Positions 31,073-42,564 of a DNA stretch of 64,000 bases are shown here, in pieces. The position numbers were made by a program, and so were the translations under genes. Source of the DNA: Trigonopsis variabilis (lineage: Eukaryota; Ascomycota; Trigonopsidomycetes; Trigonopsidales; Trigonopsidaceae); assembly GCA_003707065.3 (NCBI GenBank), contig PPXM03000004.1, positions 558,001 to 622,000 of the forward strand. Direction: 5' to 3'. The first letter of the stretch is position 1. Each line of letters starts with the position of its first letter. The notes beneath the pieces are model-generated. The model was not told where the DNA came from and made no database searches. It saw only the letters and a list, made by a program, of their open reading frames with translations.

Positions 31073-33925
31073 TCATAAATGGACAATATCTCCACTTGAT
31101 TGAGCAGGCAAGTCATGCTCTTCAGAATTGCGCACAGCTTCTGATACTCGTCCACCACCAACTTGACGCACCTGTGCTATTTCATCCCGGCCATGTATAA
31201 AAGGAGGCTCAGGCTCATCGAGCGATGTCTCAGAAGATGATTCTCTATGATCTAATAATGAGGTAACAGGGCGCCTTGTGGATGCGGTTGAGGGCATTCC
31301 GGCTGTTCCTGGTAAAAATAAATCATTTGATGTTGATGAACCTGTAGGCCGGGCGGCAGCTTGAGCATTCAAGCTCACGCTTTGGCTGGAATGCGCAGCC
31401 ATCGTGTTCATAGGAACAGTCCGTAAAACTTGGAACTCTCTCTTAGGTTTGTTATGTCGGAGCTTCCTTTGCACCCAGCCACGAATTCCAGCACTGACAC
31501 TATTTGGATCAGATGGACCTGTTCCTAAACGCCGAGGAGGAGTATTCTGAGACAAAGGCTCGCGCTGTTGAAAGTAGACATCTGCCTCGCGAATCGCATA
31601 GTTCTTCGTCGTTGGAATTGGAAGATGGAGATCGGATGGGTTTGGAGAAATCCTGTCGCCAAAAGCTTGTGAAGTAGGCCTGGAAGAATCCATAGCCAAA
31701 AGCCTTTTTTCGGCAATACTAGAATTATCTGATACCTGAGGATATTTTGGAGCACGGAAGTAGTTGTAAGGTCTATTGGTGCTCGTGTTAACAACCGGTC
31801 GTTCATCCTGATTTGAGACGTCGAATAGGTCATCCGCATTGCCATCCGTATCAGATCCGCCTTCCTTCGATTTTGCTCCTCTCACTGCACGGCGACCACC
31901 CAATTGCTTGAGACCAAAGACTCTATTGCGATCAGCCGATGCCACAGACATCATTCTTCCAATAGTCTCTACAAACCTATTTAGGCAGAAGACAAAATTG
32001 ACAAGCATGAGAAAGCAAAAAACACCAAAGATGACGTATCCAAACCAAGAACGAACATTGAGAGAGGCATTCACTGAGGGAATAAAAACGATACATAAGA
32101 AGGCAAATACACACCTAAAAATGACACCGCTAGCATAAAAAGCGTTAAACCCGCTCTCAAGGTGATAAGGTTGGATAAATATCAAGGATCCAAGGTATAT
32201 AAGGTCCATAATAATGAGCACGACTATCTGCGCAATGCCTGAGCGTTGTCCGGCTCCAATCACCAAACCTGTACAAAACGTATATGCCATTCTGATAAGA
32301 GCAAAGGTACATTTGGACTCTTGATAGGTATTAATAAGTGGTCCAACCAAGAGAAAAGATGGGTGGTGTTGATAGAGATCAATTTTGAATAGGGAACGAT
32401 AGATCTTCATACCAATAAGAGCTGCCGAAGATAAGACAAGGAACAGACTAACCGCAGCAAGCACGGTGGAATATATATGATTATGGTTGGCTGCAGTAAA
32501 CTGAAAACAGCAAACTGCCGCCAAGGGCATAAGAAAAGCTTCGAGAAAAATCCGAACAAGAAAGCCTCCGAGTAAGGGAAGCATTTTAGACCGGATATCA
32601 GCAGGTGCAGAGACGACGTTTCTTGTAACAAAATAAGACACAGCATAGGTACATGATAGAAGGACGAAAACGCCTAATGTGATAACCAGAATCCATACCA
32701 TAAAAGTTGGCCAGACATCAGATGAACTACCAAGACCAGAGTATTCAACCAACTTTCCAAAACTTAAAGAAGAGTCAGTGACCAGAAGTCCATCTTGAGC
32801 AGAATGGTTATGGTGAGACACGAAGCTCTGACGAAAAATTAAACAAGTCCAGCCGAAAAATGACCAAGCACTTTGATAGAACTTCGGAAAGTTGAGACCA
32901 AGACCTGCGCTGAGGTACCCAAACTGTAAGAGATGAAGAAAATCGAAAGCTCCGGGAACGACAAGTCTGATGGCATCTGGGTCACTACCATAATTAACAC
33001 TCCATTCAAAGAAATTATCTGATCCTGTCCAAGGGTTCTTCCTCAGAGCGAATATAATTGAAATCACAGTAACAATAAAAAGAACGGCCGGGGTCCAAAT
33101 AAGAGTATTGGATACCGGAGAGGTGTATTCCTGAATAAACTGGGTTTCTATGCAGCCTATCAGAGATCCTTCTATCGTTGGCGAAATGATAACAATCCGA
33201 GCATCGAGATCTGTCATTTGATAATTATCAGTCAGGTTAAAAGGGACGGTAAAAGAAATATCATTGGAAGGACCGAAAGGACAATCTGCATATTGACAGA
33301 ACCTGCTAAATTGCTGATAAGCCTCGAATTCGAGAAACGAGATGGTAACACCCAAAGTAGCTATAATTAGTTCCTATATCAGAGGGAAAAGAAAAAAGAA
33401 AAAACATTAAAATCTCGAGCAGAAAGAGTAAAATGAGTACAAAATATAAAATAAAAAAAAGCGACATGACCTGAGATAAAATCTTATATATGGCTAAGCT
33501 CCATGAAAACTAGGAAGAAGACAGCGAAAATTTTCCGACGGATCGGCAACGAATAGCACAGCGAAATGCGTCATAGAAATAAAACGATAGCCATTTCTGA
33601 CTTTTCTAAGCCGAATATCACGTCAGGATAAAAATCATTGGTCTTATGGGACACAAAACAAGCAGACGAAAGCATCATCTAAAAGACAGGCGACAACATT
33701 GCTTTACTTACTAAGGAAATTTGAGGTCGCATTGTAGTTGGATATAGTAAGAGCAACGAATCCCGATATCGTAATGTTTCCTAATCCATTTTGACGGTCC
33801 AAAGAAACGTCTACTGAAGAAGGCAAGAAGTTCTCATAGACATTTATATCTTGGAGACAGTTTATAAACGGCACAGATACAGCATAAACCCAAGGAATGA
33901 AGAGGACTTGCCAAAGCAGCCTCAT
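31073..33925 (-). CDS. TRP-like ion channel family protein with ML-like domain (Flc/Pkd2 type)
   Basis: Member of the fungal TRP-like Flc family, linked to calcium homeostasis, FAD/haem transport in the ER and wall maintenance. Exons 33712-33925 and 31073-33360 (351-nt intron) give 833 residues. Exon 1 carries the signal peptide (LLWQVLFIPWVYAVSV) and the start of the ML-like lumenal domain with NITISG and Asn-glycosylation sites. Exon 2 completes that domain (FSRFCQYADCPFG), then about nine helices forming the TRP-like region, and a 240-residue Ser/Pro/Arg-rich cytosolic tail. The acceptor (ATTATAG at 33361) is set by frame: phase 1 requires CT ACT TTG. The intron is the longest in the window. 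Which Flc paralogue is unclear. Confidence 0.88.
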
Positions 33926-34221
33926 TGAGCTGCAGGGTCAAATTCAGGAACAAAATAGAGAGCTAGAATGAACAATCACAGGGTTGGAGGAGAGGTCAAA
34001 AAGGAGCGGTGCAACAAGCAAGACCCAAGGATGGTAGCAACATTAATGACCACATTGTACAGCAAAAAGCGTTACAGTCAAAGGAAAAAGCTATAGTGCA
34101 ACGCCAGGACGCGCCTTCTAGCACGGTGTAGCCTGGCAACCTCTTACCCGGCCGGCGCCCTTGACGTCGAACGATTGGGCCATTATTTATTCATCCCTTT
34201 AGTCTTTTGCTGCCATTGACA
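33926..34221. other. Divergent gap FLC-UGP1
   Basis: 296 bp between divergent starts, with GC-rich patches around 34105-34165. Likely shared promoter region; no further gene. Confidence 0.55.
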
Positions 34222-35959
34222 ATGTCTGAAGGAACGCGTCACCATCTAAAAAGCCAAAGTGCTTTTGTAAGTTTACAGCGATATCACTTTTATTGTTAAT
34301 GCGGCTAACCTGTGCTCTAGGCATTTGACAATACCTCAACTACCGTCGCGGCCAGTCAAATGCGCAATGCTTTGAATAAGCTCGTCGAAACTGTTCCTGA
34401 AGGGGTTGAAAAGAAGGTAAGATTGATAATCATGTTTTCGATCTTTCTTTATCCGAATTTGTCGAGATCTATTCTCTTGATAGTCTCATCAGTTCGAAGC
34501 TAGTTGGACGGACCGATCTGACATTATTGGGTTATGATTTTAACTAGAAGCGATTCTCCAATGAGATGGATTCTTTCTTTTCTCTTTTCCGTCGCTACCT
34601 TCAGGATAAAGCTAAGGGAAATACGCTGTAAGTTGATTATCACACCTTCTCGTCAGCTACTAATGATACAAAAGACAATGGGATCGGATCCAGCCTCCTA
34701 ATCCAGATCAAGTCGTGGATTATTTTTCCCTCCCTCAGTCTCACTCTACCGAGTTTCTATCAAAGTTGGCCGTCTTAAAACTCAATGGTGGACTCGGTAC
34801 CTCGATGGGATGCGTAGGACCTAAGTCAGTGATCGAAGTACGTGACGGGCAGTCATTTTTGGATCTCAGCGTCCGTCAGATTGAGTATCTAAATCAGCAT
34901 TACAACGTAAATGTACCGTTTTTGCTTATGAACTCGTTCAACACTGACAGCGATACTGAGACCATCATCAAGAAGTATGAAGGCCACAACGTTGAGATCA
35001 TTACTTTCAACCAGAGTCGCTTCCCCCGAGTCTGGAAAGATTCTAATCTCCCTTGTCCTAAATCATATGATGACCCCAAGGAGAACTGGTATCCTCCTGG
35101 TCATGGCGATCTTTTCGAGGCTATTTCATCCTCTGGTGTTTTGGACGAGCTCATTAAACGAGGCAAAGAAATTCTCTTTGTTTCGAACGTCGATAATCTT
35201 GGTGCGGTCGTCGATCTGAACATTTTGAACCACATCGTCGAATCCAAGGCTGAATATATCATGGAATTGACCAACAAGACTCGAGCTGACGTCAAGGGTG
35301 GTACAATCATTGATTATAATGGATCTGTACGTCTCCTTGAGATAGCTCAAGTGCCCAAAGAGCATACCGAAGAATTCAAGTCCATTAAGAAATTCAAGTA
35401 TTTCAATACCAACAATATCTGGATTAATCTCAATGCTATTAAACGTGTTATTGAAAACTCGGAGCTGCAGATGGAGATTATTCCCAACATGAAGAGTCTG
35501 GTTGTTCCCGGAGGAGGCGAGAGTCCCGTTCTACAATTGGAAACTGCAGTCGGTGCAGCGATCCGTCATTTCAAAGGTGCCCATGGTGTTAATGTTCCTC
35601 GGACTCGTTTCTTGCCTGTCAAGACCTGCTCTGATCTGTTACTCGTCAAGTCTGATCTCTACAGCCTTAGCCACGGCTGTCTAACAATGGACAAGAATCG
35701 CTACGGCTCTGCGCCATTAATTAAACTTGGTAGCCATTTCAAAAAGGTCAGTGACTTCCAGAAGCGCATTCCTCATATGCCTCTCATTGTCGAACTTGAT
35801 CACCTCACTATCACCGGAAATGTTTTCCTCGGTAAGGGAGTGCAGTTAAGAGGAACAGTCATTATCGTTTGCAACGATGGACATAAGATCGACATTCCTA
35901 ATGGAAGTATCTTGGAAAATGTCGTTGTCACTGGCAACCTTTCCATTCTTGAGCATTGA
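34222..35959 (+). CDS. UGP1: UTP-glucose-1-phosphate uridylyltransferase
   Basis: Makes UDP-glucose from UTP and glucose 1-phosphate for glucan, glycogen and trehalose synthesis; cytosolic. Four exons, 34222-34266, 34321-34416, 34548-34627 and 34675-35959, give 501 residues, equal to yeast Ugp1. Introns are 54, 131 and 47 nt, all in the first quarter. The uridylyltransferase loop is [16 protein letters not shown], followed by [13 protein letters not shown] and [17 protein letters not shown]. The C-terminal beta-helix ends [18 protein letters not shown] and LSILEH. The last acceptor (AAAAG|A CAA TGG) is the one giving [14 protein letters not shown]. Confidence 0.97.
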
Positions 35960-36976
35960 TTTCTTATTTTTCGTCAATTTGAATACTATGTTGGAAACCT
36001 GTTGTCGTAGTAGAGTCCCATTCTGTATTTCCAGACCCTATTCTATTTTACGGAAGGGTCTCTTAGATGATCTGTGTGCGGCTGGACCGCGCGGCTATAC
36101 ACCGCGGGAGTTACTACTAAGCAAATCTCTGTCATTCGGAGAACTCAGATTACACAGCAGATGTTGTTATATGGAAAAGGTCTTCTCTTCGGTTTTTTTC
36201 TCGTTTGACGCTTCATTGAATTTGATTAGAACACGTATGTGAAGAAATTAGAAAAGGAAGCCAGTGTTCACCTGTTTCCCGTAGTTGAGAGCATAGAAGA
36301 GACAAGGCTAATTGCTCCTCTCTGTCCACGAAAACAAGATCTTATTCTAACTCAGAGAGCCCCGTTACTGGCCATCATTTTTGGGTTTACACGCGCATTT
36401 CATTTCAAATAGTTGCGTTAAGATTAAGAGAACTGAGCTGAACTTCAGGTCTTCCTGTATTCTCTAAGGGGTGATAATATTTCCAGCTTAATCATGTTCA
36501 TTTCAAGCATCGTAGGGTAGGCTCATGGATATTAGACTCTGATTTAGAGATCATTGATCCCGGTATGGTGCTCTAAAGTAGCTGGTCTACTTGAGTTCGT
36601 CCTTCGAAATTCACACTGAGGGGGCAGAGATAAGTCATAATCAATCAATCTTCAGGTTTGTTTTGAAGTTCAGCTGGCGTGACATACTACAGCGCTAAGA
36701 GGATAGTCCTACGGTCAGAGATTATTGCTAAACGCAACTAAGATCTGTCTGATGATAAAAGTCTTGATGTGCATTGTCGTGCTAGCAATTTTAACGTACA
36801 TTATTTTCAAGTAGAATAGCATAGGTCCTGGATTAGTCTGGGTGTTAGCGCTGTAACGTCTTGGGAGTTCAATTGGGAGTAAAAAATTTCGTCTTAATAA
36901 TCAACGTCACCGACAAGCCAAAGTGGCTGGACCTTAAGAAGTCGTTTTTATAGTCGGGAAAAAGGAGAAATTAGAG
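35960..36976. other. Intergenic gap UGP1-SQT1
   Basis: Gap of 1017 bp with the UGP1 3' flank and the SQT1 upstream region. No gene, RNA or repeat recognised. Confidence 0.6.
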
Positions 36977-38269
36977 ATGTCAGAAGATGAATATCAAAAT
37001 CCCATCGATGAAGAAGAGGATGCTGAATACGTTGGCGCTCAAGAGGTTGCTGAAATCATAGATGACGACGATGACCTAGAAGTAGACGTTGATGAAGACA
37101 TGGAAGGTGGTGAGGATGTTGAAGAGATCGATCTAAGTAATAATTCGAGCGCTTATTTCGACAAACACCGAGATAGCGTCTATTTAATTGCTACTCATCC
37201 CTCTGTTCCTCTGGCTGTTTCTGGAGGAGGCGATGATATTGGATATTTATGGACAACCCATTCGAATGACCCTAAGTTAGTGACGCAGTTAACTGGTCAC
37301 AAAGAGAGCGTTATAGCAGGAGGGTTCACGGGACCGAAAGGAGAGTTTTTGGTAACTGGAGATATGGCGGGCACAATTCGGGTATGGAAGAGTCACAAAC
37401 AGTTCCAACAATGGGAATATATTGATAGCACGAGTGAGGATTTACCAGAAGTTACTTGGATAGCTTTTCATCCTTTAGAGAATATTTTTGCCGTTGGATC
37501 AACTGATGGTTCAATCTGGGTATATCAGGTTTCTGCGAAACGAATTGAAGTCATAACAACACTCTATGGAGGCCACAGCGATAGCACCACTACCGCTGGG
37601 GCTTTCGTTCCTATGAATTCTGAGGCTTATGACGGGACGTATACCTTGATCACGGTTGCTGAAGATTCTTCTATCGTATCCTGGAGCTTGCCTGTGGGAA
37701 CTCAAAACTTTCGCTTGAGTGAGCGAAATTTCCGCTTCGAGACCGTGTGGGTATCTCTATCAATCCATCCTTCAGGGTCAATCGCTGCTGTGGGATCATC
37801 TGATGGTAAATTGGCTATTGTCAATCTGAAAAATGGCACGATTTTGGCTATTCTCAATGCTCAGCCTACAACAGAAGAATCTCAGGACGTCGACCCCGAT
37901 CAGCAAACTTCAAGCTTGGAGACCTTGGCCTGGTGCGAAAGTCTATCTATTATTGCTGCTGGGAGCGTAGGTGGAAATATATTTCTATACGATACGAATC
38001 AATGGAAGCTTCGAAGGACCATTTCTCTTTCATCTGAAGCGATTACTCAGATACTTTTCCCGAACGGGGCTCAAAACCCCCTTTTCTTTGCTTCTTCGAT
38101 GGACGGCAAAGTATACCAGGTAGATGCCAGATCTGGGCAAGTTTTCTACACGGCCACGGGACATAATGACGGCGTTTTGGGAATTGCCTTGACGGCGCCT
38201 CGAGATGGTCAGGTCCGGCTAATAACCGCCGGAGATGACAACGTATGTCTGATCTATGACGTCAAGTAG
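36977..38269 (+). CDS. SQT1: WD40 ribosome-assembly chaperone (Sqt1/AAMP family)
   Basis: Dedicated chaperone that in yeast binds the N-terminus of ribosomal protein uL16 (Rpl10) for late 60S assembly. 430 residues, single exon. An acidic N-terminal tail (about 1-52, rich in Asp/Glu) precedes an eight-bladed WD40 propeller. Blades are recognisable by FDKHRDSVYLIATHPSVP, LTGHKESVIAGGFTG, FAVGSTDGSIWVYQV, AAVGSSDGKLAIVNL and TGHNDGVLGIALTAP, ending LITAGDDNVCLIYDV. The acidic surface is known to recognise basic uL16. Plus-strand neighbours are UGP1 and KES1. Confidence 0.9.
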   Translation: MSEDEYQNPIDEEEDAEYVGAQEVAEIIDDDDDLEVDVDEDMEGGEDVEEIDLSNNSSAYFDKHRDSVYLIATHPSVPLAVSGGGDDIGYLWTTHSNDPKLVTQLTGHKESVIAGGFTGPKGEFLVTGDMAGTIRVWKSHKQFQQWEYIDSTSEDLPEVTWIAFHPLENIFAVGSTDGSIWVYQVSAKRIEVITTLYGGHSDSTTTAGAFVPMNSEAYDGTYTLITVAEDSSIVSWSLPVGTQNFRLSERNFRFETVWVSLSIHPSGSIAAVGSSDGKLAIVNLKNGTILAILNAQPTTEESQDVDPDQQTSSLETLAWCESLSIIAAGSVGGNIFLYDTNQWKLRRTISLSSEAITQILFPNGAQNPLFFASSMDGKVYQVDARSGQVFYTATGHNDGVLGIALTAPRDGQVRLITAGDDNVCLIYDVK

Positions 38270-38960
38270 TGATTACTGAGATATATAAAAATCCTTTAAT
38301 ACTTGAGAGAAACTTCTTCTTCTTGAATATGGTACATGTCATTCAGGTCTGAATGCAGTATTTCTCTTTCGTCCTTTCTCGTAGTCAGGGCCGAAGCGAT
38401 CTGACCACGTAAGCGTAACTGAAATCTGAATGGTATCTAGTCGATGAAAGTCAGGACTATAGTTGCTTGATTCGAATCCTAGTATCCATTAGTTCGATAT
38501 CTAGGATCTATTCTGCTTTTTCCACTACTGCTGCTATTGCGTATCAAGCAAAGGTACTTTGTACACTCGAAGAACAAATTTGAGGACTATTAAAACTATT
38601 AAATCAGGTGAATTGAGAAAGCCCTAGGGTGTTCGTATCACCTGTCTTGTGAGAGGATGATGACGATGATCACTTTTGTGGAGATCTGGGGAGTAAATGG
38701 TCCAACGTAGAGGATCTGACTAAAACTTCGTTATGCATTCTCGCTAATTTCATAGGCAATTTAAATCGAGATAATATAATAGAACATTTATTTCCACTCC
38801 ATCATATAAGGATTCAAACAGGTCTGTCTGCTAAGCCCATGTTACATTGCTCGGAGGGGTCCTACGGTTTCTCAGCCAGCCACACTCACCATCTAGACGT
38901 TCTTTGGACTTAGACCATTTAGTTGACCGATAGTCAACAAGTTCAATAGGTTTATCGGCT
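38270..38960. other. Intergenic gap SQT1-KES1
   Basis: Gap of 691 bp. No gene or RNA supported. A CTTGATTCGAATCCTAG segment near 38467 resembles a tRNA B box, but no cloverleaf can be folded. Confidence 0.55.
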
Positions 38961-40436
38961 ATGAGTTTTCTTTCACGTGAGATACATATTGGGCCCCAAT
39001 CTAACGTTAGCATGGAAAGGCGGGGATAATCATGGCAGCCAAAGCACCGCCCAGACTGATCAAAAACATGACCCGTCGTCCTCGAAATCGGCTGACAATG
39101 TTGATGGTAAGTCATCAAAGAATAGTATGGGGGAAAAAGAAATTGATGTTTCAATAAATATTTCTACCTGTGGCTGGCTGGGCAGTTTTGACGTTCTGAC
39201 GTTATAGATATTGATGAAGACGGAGAAGAACAACATAATATTTTGTTGAGCATTATTTCCTCGCTTCGTCCGGGGTCCGATCTTAGTCGAATCACGTTGC
39301 CGACATTTATTTTAGAGCGAAAGTCCATGTTGGAGCGAATTACAAACCAATTGTGTCATCCTGATCTGCTACTGAAAGCCCATGATGAGAAGAATAAGGT
39401 TGAGCGATTTGTGGGAGTTGTCCGTTGGTATATGTCGGGGTGGCACATCGCTCCAAAGGCAGTTAAGAAGCCTCTTAACCCCATCTTGAGTGAATACTTT
39501 ACTTGTTCTTGGGAATTACCTAATGGCACCCAGGCATTTTATGTGGCCGAACAGACTTCTCATCATCCCCCCAAATCCTCTTATTTCTATTTTAGCCCTG
39601 AGAATCATATCCGAGTCGATGGAACTGTGGTCCCACGGTCCAAATTCTTGGGAAATTCAGCTGCTAGTATAATGGAAGGTCATGGTCTCGTGACATTTTA
39701 TGATCATGTACAGTCAGATGGCAATTATGAGGTTTACGAGCTCACACAACCAAATATGTATGCTCGTGGAATCTTATTTGGCAAACTTAGATTCGAATTA
39801 GGAGATCATTCTTTTGTTCGTTGTCCCACATCAGATCTGACTGCGGACGTCGAGTTTAAAACGAAAGGCTTCATCTCGGGGACCTACAATGCGATTAGCG
39901 GAAGGATCTATCGCACATCGACAGATGAAACTTTGTACGAATTATCTGGGAAATGGGACGATAAAATGTACATCAAGGACGTGAAAACGGGCAAAAAAGA
40001 AATACTGTTTGACGCCACAACCGCTCGGAAGGTTTTGCCCCATGTTCGTCCCATGGATGAGCAGTCCCCTCTCGAGTCTCGGCGGCTGTGGAAGAAAGTT
40101 ACAGACGCTTTGGCTAGACGTGACCATAATACCGCTACAGATGAAAAGTTTGCTATAGAGGATCGTCAACGACAAGAAGCTAAAGAACGAGAGGAAGAGG
40201 GTCTAGAATTCGTTCCTCGCTTCTTCAAACAGGTCGACTCACCTTTGGAGTGGGAGTTTGTCAAGCCTTTGGCTGGTGCTCCAAGTCGCGCTGGACGGGA
40301 TTCACATCTTAAAGATGCTCCCGAGAAGGAAATTAAGGAGCTACTGGATTTCGTGCCTATTGTGGACGGACAGAAGGCCGACGACTTTGACCCCGAGAAA
40401 CATGATAAGGATCTCGAATCGAAGGAGGCCAAATAG
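38961..40436 (+). CDS. KES1: Oxysterol-binding protein homologue (Kes1/Osh4)
   Basis: Sterol/PI4P exchange protein of the short Osh class, moving sterol between ER, Golgi and plasma membrane. Exons 38961-38976, 39011-39106 and 39208-40436 (introns 34 and 101 nt) give 446 residues (yeast Kes1 434). The first exon is only 16 nt (MSFLS plus one base). The junction gives MSFLSPWKGG, and the second gives DNVDDIDEDGEEQH before the lid-and-barrel start SSLRPGSDLSRITLPTFILE. The OSBP fingerprint EQTSHHPPKSSY contains the PI4P-binding His pair. There is no PH, ankyrin or FFAT module. It is convergent with the Fmp42-like gene, 174 bp away. Confidence 0.95.
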
Positions 40437-40610
40437 GGATCCTTTGGCTGGATGTAGAATCAGTGTTAATGATAGGTTGCGTATCTCGTTGTGATGACTG
40501 TTTTATGTATTGATTCTGTAGATACAGTTCATCCAGCTCTAACACAGCCGGATTAGTGGACAGTGGAGCTGGCTTTAATGATACACGTTAACTTTGCTGA
40601 CGCATGCTGT

Positions 40611-42208
40611 TCAGGCAGCAGGCAGGGCCCGATCTCGAGCAGCCTCGGCTTCTGACTCTAGGTTCTCCCGTTTAAAGGAACGGCCTCTGATTGTGACGTA
40701 AACACAAAGGGATACTCCGACGACGAGACCGATGGTAAGGAGGAAAATGTTCACCGGGCGAGGATCAGAATTGAACCATCGGTGAGTGGCCTCATCCAAA
40801 GAGGCCTGGAAGAAGTTGAAGACTCCAGAGAGAGACATGATTACACCATAGATGACTCCAAAGTTATCGAATCCAAAGACCTTTGCCGTATAGTCAGAGA
40901 CTGCAGTATAAAAAAAGGGTCTTATAACGACGAAGACCGCGATATTGAGATATCCTGCTATGACAGATTTCAAAATCCCCATGATTCCAACAAAGGCAGC
41001 TGCAGATGCAAGAAAAGCAAAAGTGGTAGTGGTGCGTAAATTATCAAGCACCAAGCCGATAAAAGGAACTGCCATCAGTCCTCCTAAAGGCAGGAGGATA
41101 TCAAATACTTCGTTGAATTCTTTAGCGGCTTCATATGAGCCAAGAAGAAAGGTATACTGAGAGCGGATGGTCGCAACAAAATAGTTGATTCTGAGCATTT
41201 GTTGAACCGTGTAGAGAGTAATCAAGGCAAACCACCAGGATAAGATTTGGTCCCTTATCGAACGATCATGCATGACCCCTCGAACCCCAGATTTATCCAG
41301 CGACTGAGCTAAAGTAGCCTTAACGACGCCTTGGGAATCCACAATCGAGTAGTTGCGTCTACTCACATACGACTCTCGACGCAACAAAGGTGAAGTTTCC
41401 CTAGGATTTGAAGGAACGGACTCATCTTCCAGCTCCTCAACCAATCGCTCTGCCGCTTGTTCCGCCTCTCCGCCCTCTTCAGCAATATATGCGATTTGAG
41501 CCACAGATTTATAGGACTGAGAAGGCATAAGAAACACTTGAGCCAAGAAAATGAAGGCCGGCACAACTAAATAGCTAGTAAAAAAGGCATGGAGGGAAAT
41601 AGATCCGTCTCGATGTTCATAGGCAATGCGATACAATAAGAATACTGCCGAACTAGCGTCAAACGCGCCAGTCAGACATGCCAAGATGGCCCCAGAATTA
41701 GCAGGAAACGTGTTTGATAATTGAAAGGACGAAATGAACGTAAATGGGCCTCCCAATGCCAACAGACCATATCCAATAAGATACGGATCAAGCATGGAAA
41801 TGTACCTCCCGTTAGCCAACAACAATGCTCCAAGAGCTATAAGAATGGACCCGGTTATCCCACAAACTCGAGGCCCGTATTTATCTAAGACCATTCCAAC
41901 CAAAACAGCTCCAACATTGGTCACCACCGCAGCAATTGTAAAAATAAAATTCAACCGAAGCTCCTGTCCTACACAAATCGGGACCCCCTTTGCAATTTCA
42001 TCTACCGTGCAACTATCCGAATATACCCCTTCTGCTACTAAAATCGGCTTGATAGCTGCAAATCCCTAAATTTCGTTAGTTCCATCTCTCGGTCTCCTCC
42101 GGGCCTCGATCGACTTACAAACACTGGTCCGGCTGCTAAGAGACACCAAATAACAGCGCAGACGATCTGAATGATCTTTTTCCCTCGAAACTCTTCCACA
42201 TTTCCCAT
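40611..42208 (-). CDS. MFS transporter, Fmp42/SLC43-like
   Basis: Membrane carrier of the fungal Fmp42 group related to SLC43 amino-acid transporters. Exons 42119-42208 and 40611-42065 (53-nt intron) give 514 residues with twelve predicted helices. Exon 1 supplies helix 1 (IIQIVCAVIWCLLAAGPVF); the lumenal loop has SCTVDEIAKGVPICVGQELR, with two cysteines. Further segments are GMVLDKYGPRVCGITGSIL, FQLSNTFPANSGAILACLTG and GLVLDNLRTTTTFAFLASA. The long central loop is acidic. Yeast Fmp42 was found in mitochondrial and vacuolar preparations and its substrate is unknown. Confidence 0.88.
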
Positions 42209-42564
42209 GGTCTACCTCGTCTTAGTCCTTTCTCAGTGATGCAGTTGAATAATCACTCATTCTGTCCACATTACTCGAGCTGATACGCCGCAATGGCGTT
42301 AATATCTGTCAGCCCCGTCCAAGACTATCTTGCCAAATCAGACGCCTCGGCGATAGACGAGAATTCTATCAGTATGCAACCGGACACTTCTGTAGCCTTG
42401 TTGTTGCCACCAGCCGTCGAGATTAAGCTGAATCAAGATGCTACGCGCCCGCGGGCATGGCCGTCTGCAGTTTCTTATCATATACAGATCTTATATTTTG
42501 TATACTACAACGGGAACATCAAGTTATCAACACAACACAACACAACCCATTCATCTATGTACAT

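Noticed and set aside
38462-38485. tRNA B-box-like sequence GATTCGAATCC
   Set aside because: The T-arm does not pair and no A box or acceptor stem can be placed.
38659-38720. Second C/D-box-like pair (ATGATGA and CTGA)
   Set aside because: No terminal stem and no guide region identifiable.
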